Assembly: GCA_049578545.1 (NCBI GenBank)
Contig: JBAUMF010000053.1
Coordinates: 53,956 to 117,955 of the forward strand
Length of the DNA stretch: 64,000 nt
Reading direction: 5' to 3'
Source: DASQBT01 sp049578545
Lineage (GTDB): Bacteria; Pseudomonadota; Gammaproteobacteria; Burkholderiales; Thiobacillaceae
Positions 1-6,771 of this stretch are shown here, piece by piece; position 1 is the first letter of the stretch, and every line of letters begins with the position of its first letter. A model generated the notes under the pieces. That model was not told where the DNA came from. It did not search any database and worked only from the letters and a program-made list of their open reading frames with translations. Position numbers and translations under genes: made by a program.

Positions 1-133
1 TTATTTATACTGTATAGAAACCTCAAACAAATGCCGCAAAGCCTTCAGTAGCGAGGCGTTTGGCGAGATCAATGACGCCGAGTTAGGGAGCAGGCGCGGG
101 GGCTATGCAGCGAAATTGTCTCCCTATAACAAA

Positions 134-140
134 GTTGGGC
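134..140 (+). other. attC R' core box (GTTGGGC) of a preceding cassette
   Basis: GTTGGGC fits the GTTRRRY core that ends integron attC sites and lies 25 bp before the first gene, where a cassette boundary would be expected. The imperfect inverted pair GTTAGGGAG (81-89) and CTCCCTATAAC (120-130) lies just upstream and could be part of the same folded site. The upstream R'' partner is not clear, so this box is supported mainly by the two better attC-like sites downstream. Confidence 0.35.
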
Positions 141-165
141 GACTTACTCGCGGAGATGAGTCGTA

Positions 166-672
166 ATGGCTAAACCAAAGGAACTGAGCTTCGGAGAATG
201 GAATGAGATGAACAGTGCGTTCCATGAGGAATCTGATCGTGGTGCTGCAATTCTCGCGGGTAGCTTCGTAGAACATGCCCTGGGTCAATATATAAAGTTC
301 CGCATCCGCGACAAAAAGGTGGCAGACACTTTATTCGATGCAATGGGGCCACTGGCGAGTTTTTCTCAGCGCATCGCAATCGCGTACGCCTTCGATCTCA
401 TTTCACAGGCTCAGTACAAGGATTTCGAGACAATTCGAAAAATTAGAAATCACTTTGCGCACCACCCGCTCGAAACCACGTTTAATACCAACGACATCAA
501 GCAACTGTGTGCGGCATTATCCATGTTCAAAGAAACTAGTCATGAAAACCACCCTGTGCCAGGTGAACGCCATCGCATTGCTTATCTCCTGAGTTGCGGC
601 ATCTCGTGCGGGCGTCTGCTAGACACAATTGAAACTGCGGCAAAGAAGGTGAAGACTGGTGCCTCATCATAA
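166..672 (+). CDS. MltR-family / HEPN-like protein in a gene cassette
   Basis: 168 aa soluble protein. The block SDRGAAILAGSFVEHAL (residues 23-39), the GPLASFSQRI stretch (61-70) and RNHFAHH (94-100) are typical of the MltR (mannitol operon repressor) family, whose fold is HEPN-like. R94-N95-x-x-x-H99 matches the Rx4-6H motif that forms RNase active sites in HEPN toxins; whether it is catalytic here is inference. A GGAG lies about 10 bp before the ATG. The stop is 6 bp before an attC-like palindrome, so it reads as a mobile cassette gene, not part of a mannitol operon. No partner gene is present. It could be an orphan toxin-like or regulatory protein. Confidence 0.7.
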   Translation: MAKPKELSFGEWNEMNSAFHEESDRGAAILAGSFVEHALGQYIKFRIRDKKVADTLFDAMGPLASFSQRIAIAYAFDLISQAQYKDFETIRKIRNHFAHHPLETTFNTNDIKQLCAALSMFKETSHENHPVPGERHRIAYLLSCGISCGRLLDTIETAAKKVKTGASS

Positions 673-678
673 ACAGTC

Positions 679-741
679 GCCCAACCCGGCAGCCAAGAGG
701 GACTGCGCAAAAGCGCGCAGCCCCTTACTTTTACGTAGGGC
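679..741 (+). repeat. attC-like cassette recombination site 1
   Basis: 63-bp imperfect palindrome that begins with the R'' core GCCCAAC (679-685) and ends with GTAGGGC (735-741), a one-base variant of GTTGGGC. Inside, GGGACTGCGC pairs with GCGCAGCCCC around an AAAAG loop. The inner CAAGAGGGACTG and CAGCCCCTTA blocks resemble attC sites of chromosomal integrons. A 56-of-58 match occurs at 1427-1484 after the next gene. Position after each stop codon, palindromy and the core boxes together support an attC assignment. Confidence 0.7.
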
Positions 742-744
742 GGC

Positions 745-1422
745 ATGACAGGAGACGCTGTGACTGATGGATTCAACTTCGATCTGAAGGCAAAGCGCAT
801 TCGCCTGAGTGACGGCGATCTAATCGTTGCGTTGCAGGCCGCTGCTGAAGCTCTTGGCGAAGGCTACTTTACGTCTCCGCAATATGACGGCCTTGCTGGA
901 AAGCGCCCTCATTCCGCAACAATCATCGACAGATTTGGTTCTTGGAAAAAAGCCCTCGCTCTAATTGGCATTACGGGTGGAAGAGAAAGAAGGCACTCAC
1001 CCGAGCAACTGATTGCCAATCTTGAGTCAGCGTGGATGCAATTGGGATACCCGCCAGGCAAGAGGCAAATTGCAACGATGGGAGAGAAAATATCGGAATC
1101 GCCGTACAAGCGGCATTGGGGCAGCGTGCGTTCCGCTTGCGAAGCACTTGCGGCCTTTCACGAAGGCAAGATGTCGAGAGAACAGCTCCTCGCGGGCAAC
1201 CCAGACGAGCCAACCCGTACAACAATTCCCCTCAAAGACAGATGGGCAATATTGAAGCGCGACAATTACCGATGTGCCAAGTGCGGCGCAAGTCCGTCAA
1301 ATGACCACACGGTGGAGCTTGAAGTTGATCATATACGCCCTGTTGCAAGAGACGGGGGAAATACACTTGATAATCTTCAGACGCTTTGTCGCCGTTGCAA
1401 CCAAGGGAAGAAGGATCGGTGA
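745..1422 (+). CDS. HNH endonuclease with homing-associated repeats
   Basis: 225 aa. The C-terminal HNH domain (about 163-225) shows CxxC (C177, C180), D195-H196, N210 and a second CxxC (C215, C218), the metal-finger and catalytic pattern of HNH nucleases. The N-terminal part has two copies of the roughly 50-residue repeat seen in HNH/homing-endonuclease-associated proteins (about 25-77 and 86-140, each with a W/F-GSW or HWGS core), probably DNA-binding. ATG 745 lies just after the attC-like site. A GTG at 760 is better spaced from AGGAG (750-754) and may be the true start. The gene is a cassette flanked by attC-like sites. Target DNA is unknown; defence or homing are both possible. Confidence 0.75.
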   Translation: MTGDAVTDGFNFDLKAKRIRLSDGDLIVALQAAAEALGEGYFTSPQYDGLAGKRPHSATIIDRFGSWKKALALIGITGGRERRHSPEQLIANLESAWMQLGYPPGKRQIATMGEKISESPYKRHWGSVRSACEALAAFHEGKMSREQLLAGNPDEPTRTTIPLKDRWAILKRDNYRCAKCGASPSNDHTVELEVDHIRPVARDGGNTLDNLQTLCRRCNQGKKDR

Positions 1423-1426
1423 CTCC

Positions 1427-1484
1427 GCCCAACCCGGCAGCCAAGAGGGACTGCGCAAAAGCGCGCGGCCCCTTACTTTTGCGT
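1427..1484 (+). repeat. attC-like cassette recombination site 2, interrupted in its R' core
   Basis: Starts with GCCCAAC four bases after the HNH stop codon and matches site 1 at 56 of 58 positions through ...TTACTTTTGCGT. The match then stops: where site 1 continues AGGGC, this copy continues GTGCGCC, a group II intron-like 5' end. The break falls inside the R' core, GT|(T)RRRY. Confidence 0.65.
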
Positions 1485-1575
1485 GTGCGCCGGGCATGGC
1501 GCGTTACTTCGTAGGTGTGAGTCCTATGGCCAAGTGTTCGCGGAGCCGTGAGGCTTCTCCCTATCCCGATTAAAC
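1485..1575 (+). mobile_element. Group II intron 5' fragment (putative, attC-inserted)
   Basis: Begins with GTGCG (1485-1489), the conserved 5' end of group II introns, followed 25 bp later by GGTGTGAGTCC (1514-1524), a conserved early domain I segment, in TAGGTGTGAGTCCTA. It is joined directly to the attC-like R' core. Bacterial group IIC introns are known to use attC stem-loops as insertion sites. No reverse transcriptase ORF or domain V is seen before the next gene, so this appears to be a truncated remnant. The 3' limit is uncertain. Confidence 0.5.
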
Positions 1576-1764
1576 GTCCGCTTTCCCAAAGCCTGACAGA
1601 CTGCAACGGGTCGATATCTGCCCGCCAGGATTTAGCAGCGAAGCCAGGACGCCGAAGGCGTGCTGGCTGACTCTGTCTGAATCAGATAACTGTGATGCAC
1701 TATTAACCGTAGGTGTGGCTTGTCTGTCGCCGCCTCGTTGGTCTGGCGGTGCCCAAGCAAGCAA
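1576..1764. other. Non-coding stretch with a 12-bp hairpin
   Basis: No convincing gene. Contains AGCCAGGACGCC (1642-1653) and GGCGTGCTGGCT (1657-1668) around GAA, a hairpin with one mismatch and no T-run. It could be the tail of the truncated intron, a small repeat or the end of another cassette. Confidence 0.4.
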
Positions 1765-2202
1765 TCAGTTGGAACCTACGACAACCCCATCCTCAATATA
1801 AATGTAGCTACTGTTACCCAATGGACCCTCGTAAACCCATTGCCAGAAGCTTCTGTTGCGAGTCTGAGTTAGGTTCCTTTTCGTAGGTTCACCCAATGAA
1901 GCTAAAGCCTGTTCTTCAGTCATGCCAGGTATGACGACGCCTGCCTCTATTGCACTCTGGTATACAGGCTTAATGTCTTTGTGTTTCAAAAGAAATAGGC
2001 GCCTTCGTTCATTGGCACTAGCCAATGTTCCGCCACTTGGAGATGATGAAATATTCGTCTTTTTTGCAGTATTGCTACATGGTCTTTCTGAGTACGTCGT
2101 TTTACCATTTTCATCACAACGATATATTTGGGCTATTGCTGTCTGCGTTAGCAGAGCGGCTAGAGTTGATACGAACAACTTTTTGAAAGATCCAATGCTC
2201 AT
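1765..2202 (-). CDS. DUF4124 domain secreted protein
   Basis: 145 aa. A Sec signal peptide is visible (KK, hydrophobic core, AIA ending near residue 24). The next segment IYRCDENGKTTYSERPC (26-42) is the DUF4124 signature, a small periplasmic fold common in beta- and gammaproteobacteria. The C-terminal part has a GMTEEQALASLGEPTKR segment (about 92-108) and ends in YIYIEDGVV, a pattern shared with SmpA/BamE-like outer-membrane small proteins. Exact function is unknown. It reads leftward, between the cassette genes and the integrative element, and shows no operon partner. Confidence 0.7.
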   Translation of the reverse strand: MSIGSFKKLFVSTLAALLTQTAIAQIYRCDENGKTTYSERPCSNTAKKTNISSSPSGGTLASANERRRLFLLKHKDIKPVYQSAIEAGVVIPGMTEEQALASLGEPTKRNLTQTRNRSFWQWVYEGPLGNSSYIYIEDGVVVGSN

Positions 2203-2249
2203 AATCAGCCTTAACGTTTCAAACGGGCGAAGCTCACATTATCCCCCGT

Positions 2250-2486
2250 TCATTTCGTTTTTCCTGTCAGTAAATTGTCGAGATAGCGGTGCTGGTCTTC
2301 CACCGACACGCCATTGGCTGCGAGAGCAGTCAGGTGCTTCATCAGCCGGTCGCGCAGATCGGCCTCATGCTTCAGTCCGGCCTCGTGGCTTAGGTGATTC
2401 ACGCGCTGGCGCAATGTCCGTGGCAGCGTCCTAGGCTCGCGCGCGGGCGCATCTGGCGCGTGCGTGAGTGGGTCGTTAAGATTCAT
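2250..2486 (-). CDS. Small hypothetical protein of the integrative element
   Basis: 78 aa, charged, mostly helical by eye (LPRTLRQRVNHLSHEAGLKHEADLRDRLMKHL). No family recognised. It is the last leftward ORF of the element operon and probably belongs with it, because genes upstream share strand and tight spacing. There is no membrane segment or signal peptide. Confidence 0.45.
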   Translation of the reverse strand: MNLNDPLTHAPDAPAREPRTLPRTLRQRVNHLSHEAGLKHEADLRDRLMKHLTALAANGVSVEDQHRYLDNLLTGKTK

Positions 2487-2657
2487 GTGCGTCTTTCCGT
2501 AAGTTCGTTGATTCGGTTGCTCCGGCTGACGGTTGCCGGTCGGCCCTCCAAGGATGCGACGCCCCCCGCCTACCTTGCGTGCGCTGGATATGGTCAGGCC
2601 GTTTCATAGTTGCTTTTTTTTCGGTTAACGTTGACGTTGTTGCTTCTGCGCGCGGTT

Positions 2658-3014
2658 TCACGGCTCCGCGCCAGAGAGTCGATGCCCCATGGCGGGGGTG
2701 TGCTGAAAACGTGTCAAAAATTGAAATATTGATCTTGACGGTGCAGAAATTGTTGCTCCGGCACGCGGTTCCCGTGGCGGACATGGAGATGTGCCGTCCC
2801 CTTCCACTCCCAGGTCGCTCACTTCGTTTCCCACGCAGCTTGCCCAGCCACCCAGAATGGCCAACAGCAAGCGCAAACCAGATAGCCAGGGGTAGGGACA
2901 GCGCCAGCCTGCGGACCAGTGCGCCTTGAAGGCTGTGCCACACATGCGGCAGGTTTGTTTCTTGTGGTGCAGCGTCCGGGGTTTGTATTTGCGGGGTAGC
3001 GGGTCGGTGTTCAT
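2658..3014 (-). CDS. Hypothetical protein with N-terminal Cys pair (doubtful reading frame)
   Basis: 118 aa. The ATG overlaps the upstream stop codon (ATGA), as at other junctions of this operon, which favours this frame. The start is basic and carries CRMCG (about 22-26) and a further WRC at 37-39, suggesting a small zinc ribbon. The rest is low in recognisable structure. A competing frame (2476-3051) covers the same DNA with 191 codons and also lacks a clear family. The region may resemble the poorly conserved Ash-type phage proteins, but that is a guess. Confidence 0.35.
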   Translation of the reverse strand: MNTDPLPRKYKPRTLHHKKQTCRMCGTAFKAHWSAGWRCPYPWLSGLRLLLAILGGWASCVGNEVSDLGVEGDGTSPCPPREPRAGATISAPSRSIFQFLTRFQHTPAMGHRLSGAEP

Positions 3015-3406
3015 GGTTGAGTCCCTCCCACAAAGTCGGGTGGTGCTTCATCCACCATCATGCGATAGGAGCGCAGCGCATCTTGTGGATGCGCCAGGGC
3101 CAGGGCCAAGACTTCGGCGTGCTCGTCCTGACTGAAGCCGTAACGGTCGCCGCACAATCTGACCAAGCGAGTCAACTCCGCTTGTTGCGTCGTTGTTGCA
3201 TCGTTTTCAGTGCTTTGTTGCATCGTTGTTGCGTTGTGTGTTGCATCAAGCCGCCCGTATTTATTGGGTTCAAGGCCGGTTGTTGCGTTGTGTGTTGCCG
3301 GGTGTTTTGCATGGCCGGGGTGATTTGTTGCATGTTGCATGCCCTTAGCGGACGCAACACGCAACACATTGCCAACGGATTGTTGCAGGGTCCCTCGGAT
3401 ACTCAT
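3011..3406 (-). CDS. Hypothetical element protein, Thr/Gln-rich N-terminus
   Basis: 131 aa from ATG 3406, chosen because it gives an ATGA overlap with the ATPase stop (a longer reading from 3448 would overlap 46 bp). The N-terminal half is low-complexity, rich in A, T, H, N and Q (repeated HATNH/THNATT/TMQQST blocks; at DNA level a GTTGTTGCAT-like repeat at about 3183-3310). The C-terminal 60 residues form a compact helical segment. No family recognised. Position after a RepA-like ATPase would fit a replication accessory protein. Confidence 0.5.
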   Translation of the reverse strand: MSIRGTLQQSVGNVLRVASAKGMQHATNHPGHAKHPATHNATTGLEPNKYGRLDATHNATTMQQSTENDATTTQQAELTRLVRLCGDRYGFSQDEHAEVLALALAHPQDALRSYRMMVDEAPPDFVGGTQP

Positions 3407-4545
3407 TTGACAAGTCCCTCGCTCTTGGCGCGGTTGTAATGCCGGCACGCTTGGGATCGACTTATCTCAAGCTCGCGGGCGATTTCCGCCTGCTTTAGTC
3501 CTTCCCTGGCAAGCTCAACCACTTGCTGATAGGTGTTGCCCTCACGTGTTTCCCAGCTCCATTTAGCCCGGCCTTCTGGCGTTGTATCAAGCTGAATTTG
3601 CAGGCTCTCAGCAGCATCGCCATGCAGGTGCCTGGCTTTGCTGAAGGTCATATCAAAACGTGCACCTTGCCGGGGGTCGTAATCCTTTGGCCGTGACAGT
3701 TTGATTACCGCGTCTAGCAAATCTTCACGCTTAGACGTTCCGCGCTGCTCGCCATTCTTGCCGCCGTGATGTACCAGGAAGACGGCTATGCCACGCCTGC
3801 GCAGTGATAGAACCCAATCAGCAATCGGTAGCCAGCTCTCGGCATCATTCTCCGCACGCGAACCCCGCGCCCAGGCGGATAGATTGTCCAGAATGACTAA
3901 TGAGGTGTCGGATTCGATCATGCTGTTAATGAGTTCCTGCCCTCGAATGGTCGCCAGATCAGGCAGCGAGTCATCGAGCGCCAGCAGATCGGGCGTGAAG
4001 ATGCGAAGATAACCGGGCGCGGGTTCCTGATCGGGCAGGTGCATCAAAAGCCGTTCTTGCAGTACCGCGCCGGGCAATTCGCCGTCAAGATAAACTGTCT
4101 TGGCCGGACGTTCGCATTTCCAGTTAAGAAACGTTCCGCCCGTTGAAACCGCATAGGCTACTGCCAGAGAAAAATGGGTTTTGCCTACACCTCGCCCAGC
4201 GAAAACCATAGCCAGGTCTTGAGAGCGGAGCCAAGGTGAAAGCAATGGCTCGCGCGGCCTGAATTTCATCCGTGCGAGTGTGGCCAGATCAACGGCCTTA
4301 ATTGGCGCCCTCGTTTCGTCATCGAGCTTGCCGGCGTCCGCGCTGGCGAGTGCCTTCAGAAAATCCGGGGCGTTGACGGGGAGGCCAGGGGCAACAAAAA
4401 GTGCTTGCTCGATGCGTTTCATGTTTGCCAGCTCAGATAGAGAGAATTTGCACTGGCTCATCTGGTCGGCGAAAAGGCCAACGGCGCGCTTTCTTGCGGC
4501 TGGCATAGCGTCAGCCCAGAGCATTTCAGCGTCCAAGGCACTCAT
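3403..4545 (-). CDS. RepA-like AAA/RecA-fold ATPase (putative replicative helicase)
   Basis: 380 aa. Walker A GRGVGKTH (117-124), Walker B SLVILDN (215-221) and the motif VFLVHHGGKNGEQRGTS (255-271) match the hexameric RepA/DnaB-like ATPases of plasmids and integrative elements, which unwind DNA at the element's origin. The C-terminal 35 residues (EGLKQAEIARELEISRSQA) form a helix-turn-helix that could bind DNA. Upstream and downstream genes overlap by ATGA, so it is translated as part of the leftward operon that begins with the integrase. Having its own helicase suggests the element can replicate after excision; no initiator or origin was identified. Confidence 0.75.
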   Translation of the reverse strand: MSALDAEMLWADAMPAARKRAVGLFADQMSQCKFSLSELANMKRIEQALFVAPGLPVNAPDFLKALASADAGKLDDETRAPIKAVDLATLARMKFRPREPLLSPWLRSQDLAMVFAGRGVGKTHFSLAVAYAVSTGGTFLNWKCERPAKTVYLDGELPGAVLQERLLMHLPDQEPAPGYLRIFTPDLLALDDSLPDLATIRGQELINSMIESDTSLVILDNLSAWARGSRAENDAESWLPIADWVLSLRRRGIAVFLVHHGGKNGEQRGTSKREDLLDAVIKLSRPKDYDPRQGARFDMTFSKARHLHGDAAESLQIQLDTTPEGRAKWSWETREGNTYQQVVELAREGLKQAEIARELEISRSQACRHYNRAKSEGLVK

Positions 4546-4733
4546 GCTGCGCGCCTTTGCCGTGCCAGTTCGGCTAACACCCAGCGACGGTTACGCTTCC
4601 AGAAGGCGCAGGTGACGCAGCGCCCTGTTGATTTGCAGCGGCATGGCGCGGTAAAATATAATTTAGTTGTCGTATTTGAAACCACCCCATCGCCGCCAAG
4701 CATTCGGGTGGTTTTTTGTTGGCCGTACCTCAT
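4542..4733 (-). CDS. Small cysteine-rich element protein
   Basis: 63 aa with CRCKSTGRCVTC (residues 32-43), a compact four-Cys cluster that could bind zinc, followed by a basic tail (FWKRNRRW). Both ends overlap neighbours by ATGA, which supports translation. The first 20 codons lie opposite a predicted promoter-terminator unit on the other strand, so its mRNA is a natural antisense target. Function unknown. Confidence 0.5.
   Translation of the reverse strand: MRYGQQKTTRMLGGDGVVSNTTTKLYFTAPCRCKSTGRCVTCAFWKRNRRWVLAELARQRRAA
4633..4717 (+). ncRNA. Putative antisense small RNA of the element (promoter plus terminator)
   Basis: On the strand opposite the operon there is TTGCAG (4633-4638), an 18-bp spacer and a perfect TATAAT (4657-4662). 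It is followed by a rho-independent terminator: AACCACCC (4680-4687) pairs with GGGTGGTT (4706-4713) and runs into TTTTTT. The predicted transcript (about 4669-4717, near 50 nt) covers the start of the Cys-rich ORF, upstream of the RepA-like gene. Phage P22/P1 C4 and P4 CI RNAs are short antisense regulators of phage-type operons; relationship to them is untested. Confidence 0.45.
4680..4717 (+). terminator. Rho-independent terminator on the strand opposite the element operon
   Basis: 8-bp stem AACCACCC/GGGTGGTT, 18-nt loop, then a T-run to 4717. No + strand protein gene ends here, so its most likely client is the short antisense transcript starting near 4669. Confidence 0.6.
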
Positions 4734-4975
4734 GCTGCGCGAACCCGGCCTGGACGGCCAGGATTCTTAACTGGCAACGGCCTGAAGCCTTCGGCTGCGC
4801 CCTGGATCATGCGTTGTTGCCATTCCAGGGCAGCCTTTTGACTAATATATTCCTTGGTGGCAATTCGATAAGTTGCTGGCCCAAGCCCGGCCTGAGCCAA
4901 TTCGTGATATCTGCCCCTGCTGAGTCTGAAAGCTTTGCAAAATTCGACGATGGTAAAAACGAGGGGGTTTTCCAT
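4730..4975 (-). CDS. AlpA-like DNA-binding protein
   Basis: 81 aa from ATG 4975, preferred over ATG 5005 because GGAG lies 6 bp upstream. The sequence FTIVEFCKAFRLSRGRYHELAQAGLGPATYRIATKEYISQ is split here by eye into a winged-helix-type segment (FCKAFRLSRGRYHELA) and a wing (GPATYRI), as in AlpA/excisionase-like proteins. These act as excision directionality factors or activate integrase genes. It lies two genes downstream of the integrase and overlaps the next gene by ATGA. The role as excisionase is inference from size, fold and position. Confidence 0.6.
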   Translation of the reverse strand: MENPLVFTIVEFCKAFRLSRGRYHELAQAGLGPATYRIATKEYISQKAALEWQQRMIQGAAEGFRPLPVKNPGRPGRVRAA

Positions 4976-5050
4976 AAGGGCTCCATGAAAAGATCTAGCC
5001 CTCATTACTTCATGCAGAGTTTTTAGGAACCAGCCTTTAACTAATTTCTG

Positions 5051-5542
5051 TCAATCCTTCTTAGGGCGTCCGCCTTTTGGACCGTGGGTCTTTCCGTTCT
5101 CGACTTTTTTTTGGTGGCGTTCTATGACTGGTTTATTTTCGCGTTCCCGAGCCCAGGCCTCTATCAATGCTTGGCGCGTTTCTTCTAGGTCCGCAGGGAC
5201 GACATTCGCGACGATGTGTAACGTTGCCCGGCCCACCTCGCCTTTTCTATTCTTGGGTGGCACGGGTTTCGGCAGGCCAGTGGCGCCTCTCAGTCTCGCC
5301 CAGGGCACGCGATTCTTGCGCTCATGGCTCGTTTCCGCCATCCATGCGACCCAGCCAAAAATTACCGCGCCATCCCATATATCTTTTGTGGGCGCTTGCA
5401 GATTTCCGCGCTTGATATGGTCGGTAGTAGTGGACTGAATCCTTTTCTTGGCCATTTTGAGATCAAGTTCGGGATGTACCAAGGGTGCAATGAGATCAAC
5501 TGCCTCGCGTCGGCTTGCAGTCTTGGGAAACTTAACCGTCAT
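5051..5542 (-). CDS. Hypothetical protein following the integrase
   Basis: 163 aa, starting within the integrase stop (ATGA). The middle contains AVIFGWVAWMAE (59-70), a short hydrophobic stretch too short to be a clear membrane helix. The ends are basic, with a C-terminal GPKGGRPKKD tail like many DNA-binding accessory proteins. No family recognised. Synteny suggests a conserved partner of the integrase in this element type. Confidence 0.55.
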   Translation of the reverse strand: MTVKFPKTASRREAVDLIAPLVHPELDLKMAKKRIQSTTTDHIKRGNLQAPTKDIWDGAVIFGWVAWMAETSHERKNRVPWARLRGATGLPKPVPPKNRKGEVGRATLHIVANVVPADLEETRQALIEAWARERENKPVIERHQKKVENGKTHGPKGGRPKKD

Positions 5543-6771
5543 GACTTCTTCGCGCGCTTGATCGGTACCACATCAGCCTTGACAGGCTTGCTCCTGCAAT
5601 GTTTCTCCCAGTCGGTCATCATCCTTAAACGTTTCTGGAATAGGTCGCCGCGCCGGTAAGCGGCCTCTGCCTTGTTGCCGATGGCGTGGGCCAGGGCCAT
5701 TTCCGCCGTTTCGTGGGGATAAAAGGTCTGCTCGGCTACCCAGTCCCTGAGGGTTGAGCGGAAACCGTGTACCGTTAGATCCTTGCGTCCCATCCTGCGC
5801 AGGACGGCCAGCATGGCCATATTGGAAAGGGGCTTACCCCTGAGTCCAGGGAACACAAACTCGCCCCCCAGGCGCTGCAATTCCTTGAGGATTTCAAGGG
5901 CACGCTCGCACAAAGGGACCCGGTGCTCTCGCTCGGCCTTCATTCTGGTCGCCGGGACGGTCCAGACCTTGTTGTCCAGATCCACTTCCTCCCATCGTGC
6001 CCCGATAACCTCGCCGGTCCTGGCTGCGGTTAGTATGGTGAACTCCAGCGCGAGCGCCCCCATGCCGCCCTGAGTGCGCAACTGAGCCATGAACTCGGCC
6101 ATCTGCGAATAGGGTAAGGCCGGGTGGTGCTCGATCTTCTGCACCTTGGATGCCTTGGGCAGCAGGTTTTGCAAATGGCCTTTCCAGCGCGCGGGATTGT
6201 CGCCCTGGCGATAGCCCGAGACGGTCGCCCATCCCAGGATTGACTCGATGCGGCCACGCACCCGAGTCGCGGTTTCTGTTTTCTCGGTCCAGATCGGCCC
6301 GAGTGCCTTCATCACCAATGCGGTGTCCACGTCCTGCACGGGCAGCTTGCCGAAAATAGGGCTGGCATAAGTAGCAAGGGTGTTGACCCATTGCTCAGCG
6401 TGCTTGGGGTTCTTCCAGCCGTGCCGGTGGCTTCGGATATAAGCAGCGGCGCAATCGTCAAAGCTCATGGCGCGGGCATGCTCCAAGGCCGCTTTCTGCC
6501 GTTGCTCGTGCTTGACGGCGATAGGGTCCACGCCATCCAGCAGCAGCTGCCGGGCCTTCCTGGCCCGTTTCCTGGCCTCCAACAAGCTGATGGTGTGACA
6601 CGGCCCCAGGCCGAGGGAACGCAGCCGGTTATGGCGCTGGTACCTGAATAGCCAGCTTTTCGTGTGCCATACACTGACTTGCAGGTAAAGGCCCAGGCCG
6701 TCATGGTACATTCCCGGCTCGGTGATGCCTTGCACGAGCTCGGGGGTAAGTCTGTTGATTGCTTTCGCCAT
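5539..6771 (-). CDS. P4-type site-specific tyrosine integrase
   Basis: 410 aa. N-terminal DUF4102 arm-binding domain (about 1-95), core-binding SAM-like domain (about 100-200) and catalytic domain. Catalytic residues are visible: R251 (AARTGEV), K278, H335-x-x-R338 (HGFR), H362 (AHAIG) and nucleophile Y372 (AYRRGD), so the enzyme appears intact. GGAG precedes the ATG by 6 bp and TATACT (6802-6807, minus strand) is a possible -10. P4-type integrases usually recombine at the 3' end of tRNA or tmRNA genes. It heads the leftward operon of the element and defines its right-hand end. Confidence 0.9.
   Translation of the reverse strand: MAKAINRLTPELVQGITEPGMYHDGLGLYLQVSVWHTKSWLFRYQRHNRLRSLGLGPCHTISLLEARKRARKARQLLLDGVDPIAVKHEQRQKAALEHARAMSFDDCAAAYIRSHRHGWKNPKHAEQWVNTLATYASPIFGKLPVQDVDTALVMKALGPIWTEKTETATRVRGRIESILGWATVSGYRQGDNPARWKGHLQNLLPKASKVQKIEHHPALPYSQMAEFMAQLRTQGGMGALALEFTILTAARTGEVIGARWEEVDLDNKVWTVPATRMKAEREHRVPLCERALEILKELQRLGGEFVFPGLRGKPLSNMAMLAVLRRMGRKDLTVHGFRSTLRDWVAEQTFYPHETAEMALAHAIGNKAEAAYRRGDLFQKRLRMMTDWEKHCRSKPVKADVVPIKRAKKS

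Noticed and set aside
1..30. TATACTGTATA resembling half a LexA box
   Set aside because: Only one half matches and no SOS gene follows.
2476..3051. 191-codon minus-strand frame overlapping the 118-aa ORF
   Set aside because: It overlaps the end of the upstream gene, has no ATGA coupling and shows no recognisable domain; the 3014 start fits the operon pattern better. Not fully excluded.
3183..3310. GTTGTTGCAT repeats as a CRISPR or iteron array
   Set aside because: Units are short, irregular and lie inside a coding frame with a Thr/Gln/His-rich product; no spacer pattern. An iteron role cannot be excluded but is unsupported.
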